Assembly (NCBI GenBank): GCA_034421515.1
Contig: DAOUKH010000062.1
Location: 1-64,000, forward strand
DNA length: 64,000 nucleotides
DNA from: DAOUKH01 sp034421515
GTDB lineage: Bacteria > Chloroflexota > Dehalococcoidia > SHYB01
Direction of reading: 5' to 3'
The notes under the pieces were generated by a model, which was not told the DNA's origin, ran no database searches, and saw nothing but the letters and a program-made list of their open reading frames with translations. Each line of letters starts with the position of its first letter. Within the stretch, counting starts at the first letter, position 1. A program made the translations under genes and the position numbers. This document shows positions 58,364 to 64,000 of the stretch, one piece after another.

Positions 58364-60238
58364 CTATCGTTCGAAAACGAGGCCGTGGATGGTGCTCCAC
58401 TCGGACCATCCGGCGTGGTCCCAGCGTACGAAGCCGTCGCCGATCACGTCGACGGTGCCGATGGTGTAGATGGGAATGATGCCCACCACTTCTTCATGGA
58501 GATAAGTGAAGGCCTCCTTTTCGAGCGCGTTGAAGCGCTCGAGGTCCACACTCCGGGCGTCCCGCATTTGCTCAGCAAGGCTTACGAGTTTCTCATCTCG
58601 GTAGAGCGGGAACGACGGCGTGTACCACTTTGACCAGTGGGCCAGGGGCGCCCCAAGGTCGGTCGTCCACTTCATCACCCAGATCATGTTGTCGCTTCCC
58701 AGCGGGTCAGCGTCAGGGTTGAGCCAAACGGGGAGCGCCTCGTTGATGAAATCCCACTTCCTGATGTTCGGCTTCAGTCCGATTCTCTCCCAGTAGTTAG
58801 CTATGGCCAGATGCTCGTCCGGGATCCAGTCGGCGCCTCTGATGACCACCATGGGCATGTCGAATTCGAAGCCGTCCGGGTACCCGGCCTCTGCCAGCAA
58901 CTGCTTCGCCCTCTCAGGGTCGTACTCGATGGGCTCAATGTGGGAGCCGTTGGCCGATGCGTGATGTGTGTTCAGTGGGGTAGCTAGACCCAACTGGAGC
59001 TGGTCGTTCATGGTCTGCCGGTCGATGGCCATGGCCATCGCGAGCCGGACCTCTCGAGAATTCACCCAGGGCGCGGAACCTTTCTCCAGCCCCAACGTTC
59101 CGCCAAAGATGGTCCAGACGTTGAAGGTGGCCGGCTGGCTCCACAGGGTGAAGCCCTCCCGCTTGCCACGGTCGGCGGCCTCGAGCCCCACACGCTTGGC
59201 GACATCGGCTCGACCAGCCTCAAGCAGGGCTACCCGTACAGTGTCCTCGCCGACGATCACAATGGTGATCGCATCCATTGGCGGATCGTAGATGTTGTGG
59301 TCGCCGGTCCGTTCGTATTTGAAGGAACCGGGACTGCGATCGACCATGCGGAAGGGTCCGGAACCGATGGGATTCTCGGCGGCCTCTTCGTAGCCGACGG
59401 ACTGGACGTAATCCTTGCAGGCGACTCCCGCCGCGCGCTGGACGATGTCGAAGGCGATGAAGTCGGGCGCCAATCGCGCCCCGTCCTCCTTGAAGAACTC
59501 AACCGTCTGGCTGTCGATGGCGCGGGCGGCGAGCTGCTTCGCTCTCCACACACCGACGATCTGGGATGAGGCCACCGGCGTGAAGTCAGTGTTCAGGTAG
59601 TACTCCGGTAGGAAGGCGACATCCTCGGCGTCCAAGGCCTCTCCGTTGTGACAGACGGAACCTGAGACGATGCTCATGCTGAGGCTCGACTGATCGGAAG
59701 CGAAGCTCCACTCCGTCGCCAGTGCGGGCACGAGGCCAAAGAGCCCTTCACCTTGGCGCAAAGGATCGCCGTCGGGCAAGATCAGGAGATCATAGACAGG
59801 GCTCCTGATTGCGAAGCCGCCGCCGTCCGGCAGCATGCTCCGGGGCGGCTCGACGCTGGCCCAGGTGAGGGTGCCGTAGCGCTCCGACGGTTCCGGCGTT
59901 GGCGGGGGGGTCGGTGTTGGGCGCGGCGTGGGTGTCTGCACGACGATCTGGACTTCCGGCGGCGGCGTGTCGGCTGGAGGGGCCGTCTGCACGACGATCT
60001 GGACTTCCGGCGCCGCGGTGGGGGCTGGAGGAGCCGTCTGCACGATGATCTGGGGTGCCGCGGTGGGGGCGGGAGGGGCCGTCTGCACGATGATCTGCGG
60101 CGTCGCCGTTGGCCCAGGGGTCGCCGTGATTATCCGGGTCTCAGGAGTCGGATCGGCACCGCCGCAAGCCGACACCAACAAGGCCGCTATTGCTGCGATC
60201 ACGCCCACATGAATAAGTCTTTTGGATTTTCTGCCCAT
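58364..60238 (-). CDS. ABC transporter substrate-binding lipoprotein, family 5 (peptide/opine type)
   Basis: The 624-residue protein has a lipoprotein signal (LVSACGG, Cys25) and a linker built of three to four near-repeats of A-P-x-IIVQTAPPAPTA (about 40-105). An SBP_bac_5 domain follows with TLTWASVEPPRSMLPDG, LATEWSF, PIGSGPFRMVDRSP and YDPERAKQLLAEAGYPDGF. It captures a peptide, opine or other small ligand outside the cell for the permease genes divergently encoded next to it. AAGGAGA precedes the ATG. A TTGACA-16-TATGAT promoter lies upstream. Confidence 0.92.
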   Translation of the reverse strand: MGRKSKRLIHVGVIAAIAALLVSACGGADPTPETRIITATPGPTATPQIIVQTAPPAPTAAPQIIVQTAPPAPTAAPEVQIVVQTAPPADTPPPEVQIVVQTPTPRPTPTPPPTPEPSERYGTLTWASVEPPRSMLPDGGGFAIRSPVYDLLILPDGDPLRQGEGLFGLVPALATEWSFASDQSSLSMSIVSGSVCHNGEALDAEDVAFLPEYYLNTDFTPVASSQIVGVWRAKQLAARAIDSQTVEFFKEDGARLAPDFIAFDIVQRAAGVACKDYVQSVGYEEAAENPIGSGPFRMVDRSPGSFKYERTGDHNIYDPPMDAITIVIVGEDTVRVALLEAGRADVAKRVGLEAADRGKREGFTLWSQPATFNVWTIFGGTLGLEKGSAPWVNSREVRLAMAMAIDRQTMNDQLQLGLATPLNTHHASANGSHIEPIEYDPERAKQLLAEAGYPDGFEFDMPMVVIRGADWIPDEHLAIANYWERIGLKPNIRKWDFINEALPVWLNPDADPLGSDNMIWVMKWTTDLGAPLAHWSKWYTPSFPLYRDEKLVSLAEQMRDARSVDLERFNALEKEAFTYLHEEVVGIIPIYTIGTVDVIGDGFVRWDHAGWSEWSTIHGLVFER

Positions 60239-60376
60239 TGGTCTCCTTCCGCCAGCACCGAGTGCTTGGCCAGGTTACCTGTCGCCGGGGGCGATAGTGC
60301 CCGCGGACTCACCCACGTGGAACCGTGGTAGTCCGGTGTCATCAGCCGTTCAAGATTGGTGGCGACGAATTAGGCA

Positions 60377-60404
60377 ATCATACGCGGCATCAACGTCCTG
60401 TCAA
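60377..60404 (-). promoter_or_regulatory. Promoter of the substrate-binding protein gene
   Basis: TTGACA (60399-60404), a 16-base spacer and TATGAT (60377-60382). Confidence 0.65.
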
Positions 60405-60451
60405 GCACAAGATAAAGGAAGTAAGTGCATGATTGGGAGCAGTGCCTTCGG

Positions 60452-60481
60452 TTGACATGCGCGAATACGTCGCCCTAGGCT
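60452..60481 (+). promoter_or_regulatory. Possible promoter of the permease operon
   Basis: TTGACA (60452-60457), an 18-base spacer and TAGGCT (60476-60481). It points away from the substrate-binding protein promoter; the 279-base intergenic space holds no gene. Confidence 0.45.
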
Positions 60482-60517
60482 ACGGACTCGGCCTGAAGGG
60501 GGGACTTCAACACAAGC

Positions 60518-61450
60518 ATGGCGAGATTACTCCTCCAACGGGCGTGGCAATCAGTCGTCGTCTTGTTCGTCATCATTACGCTCGTCTTCTTCCTCGCCAG
60601 AATTACGGGCAGTCCTGAAAACGTTCTGGTCCCCTTAACGGCTACCCCCGCGCAACGAGAGCAGCTCCGCGAAGATCTGGGGCTGAACGAGCCGCTCTAT
60701 AGCCAGTATGGCCTCTTCCTTGGGAGAGTGCTCCAAGGCGACCTCGGAAAATCCTTCGTCCACGGGAGATCGGTGACGGAACTGTTCTGGGAACGGTTCC
60801 CGGCGACCCTTCATCTCACCGGAGTCGCCATGGGGATAGTAGTCCTCATGGGCATTCCTCTGGGCATTGCCGGCGCCTTGACCAGAGGCAGCCCAGTGGA
60901 CACCGTCGTCCGCTGGTTCGTCGCCATCTCGCAAGCATCTCCGCCCTTTTGGTTGGCCTTTGTCCTCATCGCGGTCTTCGGTGTACAGCTAGGCTGGCTT
61001 CCTTTTGTCGGGCGACAGGAGCCAACGAGTGTGATATTGCCCGCGGTGGCCATCTCCCTCTATCCGATGGCCGGCGTGGCGCGTCTGACCAGGTCCGGGA
61101 TGATCGAGGCGCTTGGCGAGGAGTACGTCTTCTTCGCGCGGGCGAAAGGCATGTCCGTGTGGAGTGTCGTCCTAAAGCATGCACTGAGGAACGCGCTTAT
61201 TCCGGTGGTCACCTTTAGCGGAGTCGTGTTGGTTAGCCATTTCCTCGTTGGGTCGGTGCTTGTGGAAGTCGTGCATGGCTGGCCGGGAGTTGGGCTCTTT
61301 GCGTGGAACTCGGCGCTCAACCGCGATTACCCCGCGTTGCAAGGGCTCGTTCTCATCTTCGCCACCATGTTCATCATTGCCAACCTGGTGGTCGATGTGT
61401 CCTATGCGTTCTTGGATCCACGCATACGCCGGCTCGCGCCGGCAACCTAA
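60518..61450 (+). CDS. ABC transporter permease, DppB type
   Basis: The 310-residue, six-helix permease has an N-terminal helix WQSVVVLFVIITLVFFLARI and the EAA loop EEYVFFARAKGMSVWSVVLK. The C-terminal block VHGWPGVGLFAWNSALNRDY follows, as in DppB/OppB. It forms the membrane channel with the DppC partner downstream. Confidence 0.93.
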   Translation: MARLLLQRAWQSVVVLFVIITLVFFLARITGSPENVLVPLTATPAQREQLREDLGLNEPLYSQYGLFLGRVLQGDLGKSFVHGRSVTELFWERFPATLHLTGVAMGIVVLMGIPLGIAGALTRGSPVDTVVRWFVAISQASPPFWLAFVLIAVFGVQLGWLPFVGRQEPTSVILPAVAISLYPMAGVARLTRSGMIEALGEEYVFFARAKGMSVWSVVLKHALRNALIPVVTFSGVVLVSHFLVGSVLVEVVHGWPGVGLFAWNSALNRDYPALQGLVLIFATMFIIANLVVDVSYAFLDPRIRRLAPAT

Positions 61451-61471
61451 CAGCTGACAAGAGGATCAGGC

Positions 61472-62365
61472 GTGAGAATCCCGGCCCGACAGACGTATCA
61501 AGCAGTTCGACGACTCAGGGACGTCGGCCGTCGCTGGGGTGTGGGTCGCTGGCCCAAGCTTGCGATCCTCGTGTGGGTCGGCGTGACGGTTGTTGCCATC
61601 TTCGCGCCGCTACTAGCGCCCCACGCTCCCAACATCGGCGAGCTGAGCGACCGTCTGACGCCACCCTTTTGGTACGCCGAGGGGAGCGGCGACTATCTCT
61701 TGGGGACGGACAGGCAGGGCCGCGATGTCTTCAGCAGGATTCTGTATGGGTCGCGGGTAAGCATCATGGTCGCGGTCTTGGGCACGATCATCGCCGGGGG
61801 CATCGGGATATTCCTCGGCATGCTGGCGGCATACAGGGGAGGTTTCGTCGATTCGATCATTATGCGTCTTGTGGACGTGTCGATGGCGGTCCCGCCTTTG
61901 TTAGTGGCACTTGCGTTGGCGGTAATCTTGGAGCCAGGCTTCTGGAATATCATCTACATCATCGCGCTCGTGTTCTGGGGGCAGTTCGCCCGCCAAGCCA
62001 GGGGCGAAGCGCTCTCCGTAATGGCCCGCGACTATGTGGCGGCGAGCCGAGTCGCCGGAGGTGGCGGCTGGCAGATCATGTTCCGCCATGTCCTGCCCAA
62101 TCTCCAAGACACCATGGTCGTCCTGGCGACCTTGGTCTTGGGTCATCTTATTCTGTTGGAGGCCTCGCTGAGCTTCCTCGGCGTTGGCGTGCCTCCGCCC
62201 GATCCTTCCTGGGGCAACATGGTGAGCGAGGGAGGAAGTCTGATCAGGGAAGCCCCATGGCTTTCGATCGCGCCAGGCTTCGCGCTCCTGATCTTGGTTC
62301 TAGCAACGAATCTGTTCGGGGACTGGCTCCGTGATCACCTCGATCCCCGGCTGAGGCAGGTGTAG
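61472..62365 (+). CDS. ABC transporter permease, DppC type
   Basis: The 297-residue permease has GSGDYLLGTDRQGRDVFSRI and YGSRVSIMVAVLGTIIAGGI. The EAA loop is RDYVAASRVAGGGGWQIMFR, and the end is LEASLSFLGVGVPPPDPSWG, all hallmarks of DppC/OppC. Start GTG 61472 follows GAGG by 8 bases, 21 bases after the dppB-type gene. Confidence 0.93.
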   Translation: MRIPARQTYQAVRRLRDVGRRWGVGRWPKLAILVWVGVTVVAIFAPLLAPHAPNIGELSDRLTPPFWYAEGSGDYLLGTDRQGRDVFSRILYGSRVSIMVAVLGTIIAGGIGIFLGMLAAYRGGFVDSIIMRLVDVSMAVPPLLVALALAVILEPGFWNIIYIIALVFWGQFARQARGEALSVMARDYVAASRVAGGGGWQIMFRHVLPNLQDTMVVLATLVLGHLILLEASLSFLGVGVPPPDPSWGNMVSEGGSLIREAPWLSIAPGFALLILVLATNLFGDWLRDHLDPRLRQV

Positions 62366-62373
62366 CCACGCCG

Positions 62374-63333
62374 CTGCTCGATGTACAACACCTCTCGGTC
62401 GAACTCCAGACGCGCGGCGGCGTCGTCCACGCGGTCAACGACGTCAGCTTCAGCGTGGAGGAGGGTGAGATTCTGGGTATCGTCGGCGAGTCCGGCTCCG
62501 GCAAGAGCATCACGTGCCGCGCGATACTCGGACTGCTGCCCCAACCGGCGGGCCGGATCACTGGAGGCTCCATCTACTACAGAGGCAGGGACCTCGTGAC
62601 CTTACACGAGGCGGAGATGCGGAACCTACGAGGTTCGGAGATCTGCATCGTCCCGCAGGACCCCAACACCTCGCTGAATCCCGTGTTCACAACCGGGAGC
62701 CAAGTTGCCGAGTCGCTCCGCAAACACCTGGGGCTGGGAGGACAACGTTTACTGGAGCGGAGCTCAGACCTGCTGCACTCCATGAGGATTCCTACCCCCG
62801 GTGAGCGGCTCAAGAACTATCCCCATGAGATGAGCGGCGGCATGCGACAGCGGGTAGTCAGCGCAATCGCCATCTCGGGCGAACCGCGCTTGATCTTGGC
62901 CGACGAGCCGACCACCGCCCTAGACGCGACCACTGAGGTCCAATACCTCGACCTGCTGCTAGAACTGCGGGCGCGGACCGGTGTTGCGGTGATCTTTGTA
63001 ACGCACGACTTCGGGGTAGTCACCAAGGTCTGCGACTCGGTGGCGATCATGTACGCCGGTCAGATCGTAGAGAAGGGCGCGATCGACGATGTGTTCCAAC
63101 GGCCGGCTCATTGGTATACGAAGGGGCTGTTGGCTTCTGTGCCACCGCTGCATCGGAGCGTCGGCAGACTGGCAGCGATTCCGGGAGAGCCGCCTGCCCT
63201 GACGAGCGACCTACAGGGCTGTCCCTTCGCGCCTCGGTGCAGCGAGGCGGACCCGGACCTGTGCGGCAAGGCCCCTGTCGAGGTCGAGATCGGCCCCGGC
63301 CATAGCACACGTTGCTGGAAACCGGCGCAGTGA
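62374..63333 (+). CDS. ABC transporter ATP-binding protein, DppD type, with no standard start codon
   Basis: Walker A GIVGESGSGKSITCRA, signature MSGGMRQRVVSAIAISG, Walker B LILADEPTTALD and the C-terminal oligopeptide domain (GCPFAPRCSEADPDLCG) identify DppD. Family homology begins at PLLDVQHLSVELQTRGGVVH, from about 62371, but no ATG, GTG or TTG lies in frame between the TGA at 62332-62334 and GTG 62455, which would cut off the first two strands. CTG 62374 is listed as the most plausible start; a base error is an alternative. Confidence 0.8.
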   Translation: MLDVQHLSVELQTRGGVVHAVNDVSFSVEEGEILGIVGESGSGKSITCRAILGLLPQPAGRITGGSIYYRGRDLVTLHEAEMRNLRGSEICIVPQDPNTSLNPVFTTGSQVAESLRKHLGLGGQRLLERSSDLLHSMRIPTPGERLKNYPHEMSGGMRQRVVSAIAISGEPRLILADEPTTALDATTEVQYLDLLLELRARTGVAVIFVTHDFGVVTKVCDSVAIMYAGQIVEKGAIDDVFQRPAHWYTKGLLASVPPLHRSVGRLAAIPGEPPALTSDLQGCPFAPRCSEADPDLCGKAPVEVEIGPGHSTRCWKPAQ

Positions 63334-64000
63334 GCCAGCCAAACGGCATCCTCACCGAAGTCCGCGACCTCCGCAAGCACTTCCCGGTGGAGTACGGACT
63401 CATTCGTTGGGGGACTCCCAAGGTCGTCAAAGCCGTTGACGGCGTGAGCTTGACGGTCTTCGAAGGCCAGACCTATGCGCTGGTTGGCGAGTCAGGATGC
63501 GGCAAGACGACGACGTGCAGGATGTTGCTTCGCCTTGAGCCGCCGACGTCGGGGACGGTCTTGTGGCAAGGCCAGGACGTTTGGAGACTCAGGAGCGAGG
63601 ACCTCCGCGACTTCCGAAGGGGCGTGCAGGCGGTATTCCAGGACCCATGGAGCAGCATGAATCCCAGGATGAGAGCCGGCGCAATCGTCGCCGAGCCGCT
63701 GACGATGCTGGGACGACTCACGGGCGACGAGGTCAGGACAAGGGCGTCGGCCCTTCTCGATCGAGTGGGACTTCCGACGGATTCAAACGACCGCTTCCCG
63801 CACGAATTCAGCGGCGGCCAAAGGCAGCGTCTAGCCATTGCTCGCGCGCTGGCGCTCAACCCCAAGCTGATCGTGCTCGACGAGCCGGTGTCCAGCCTGG
63901 ACGTGTCGATTCGCGCAGAGATCATGAACTTGCTGAAGGACCTTCAGGAAGAAACGGGTATGAGCTATCTCCTCATCGCTCATCACCTGGCAACGGTGCG
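63330..64000 (+). CDS. ABC transporter ATP-binding protein, DppF type (partial)
   Basis: GTG 63330 overlaps the preceding stop (GTGA), and the frame stays open to the window end (223 codons). Motifs are LRKHFPVEYG, Walker A ALVGESGCGKTTTCRM, QAVFQDPWSSMNPRM, signature FSGGQRQRLAIARAL and Walker B LIVLDEPVSSLD. It is the second ATPase of the peptide-type transporter; the H-loop region is reached but the C-terminus lies beyond the window. Confidence 0.92.
   Translation, partial: MSQPNGILTEVRDLRKHFPVEYGLIRWGTPKVVKAVDGVSLTVFEGQTYALVGESGCGKTTTCRMLLRLEPPTSGTVLWQGQDVWRLRSEDLRDFRRGVQAVFQDPWSSMNPRMRAGAIVAEPLTMLGRLTGDEVRTRASALLDRVGLPTDSNDRFPHEFSGGQRQRLAIARALALNPKLIVLDEPVSSLDVSIRAEIMNLLKDLQEETGMSYLLIAHHLATV

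Overview
The window is a densely coded, high-GC bacterial chromosome segment. Gene content points to a Chloroflexota bacterium, probably a Dehalococcoidia/SAR202-like lineage. Evidence: an hspR-dnaK pair, an archaeal-type phosphoglycerate mutase, DUF951 next to a type-2 pyrF, a bifunctional-nuclease (DUF151) protein, a NIL / MoaD-like / threonine synthase neighbourhood, fused aroKB, and many CO-dehydrogenase-family, amidohydrolase and alpha/beta-hydrolase genes. This assignment is inference from gene content; no rRNA is present.

Layout. 1-7.0 kb: end of a sulfite-oxidase-like gene, a small zinc ribbon, hspR-dnaK behind a HAIR-like operator, a phosphoglycerate-mutase-like gene followed by a peroxiredoxin-like gene with an in-frame UGA (strong selenoprotein candidate), and a MerR/Lrp fusion regulator. 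7-19 kb: a TSUP transporter, MaoC dehydratase, CoA-transferase, sugar isomerase, cupin, AcuC-type deacetylase, amidohydrolase, MBL hydrolase, NhaA, an MrfA-type helicase and DUF503. 19-28 kb: ubiE-rex on the plus strand facing a complete F-type ATP synthase operon (atpZ-B-E-F-H-A-G-D-C) on the minus strand. Subunit a carries a large insertion, and atpE is bracketed by RNA hairpins. 28-44 kb: housekeeping genes (BFN, DUF951, pyrF, aroC, aroKB, tgt, MoaD-like, NIL, thrC, yggT, proC, yggS, tRNA-Arg), interrupted by two surface lipoproteins (HNH plus triple Excalibur; 16-repeat LRR) and by intergenic hairpin repeats, four of them as two-part composites.

44-64 kb, after the tRNA-Arg gene, looks like an accessory catabolic region. 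It holds an MmgE/PrpD protein, a three-subunit molybdenum hydroxylase, a berberine-bridge-type FAD oxidase, a PuuE-like deacetylase, an AtzG-like small protein with an amidase, three alpha/beta-hydrolase-fold proteins (two in tandem), an isochorismatase-like cysteine hydrolase, and a Dpp/Opp-type ABC transporter whose last ATPase gene runs off the end. Hydroxylation, FAD oxidation, ring or amide cleavage and uptake would fit degradation of a nitrogen heterocycle or ureide; the substrate is not determined by the sequence.

Several minus-strand genes (atpZ, pyrF, acuC, the DUF503 gene) have a good -10 hexamer within 0-9 bases of the start codon, suggesting leaderless transcripts. No CRISPR array, integrase, transposase or insertion sequence was seen.
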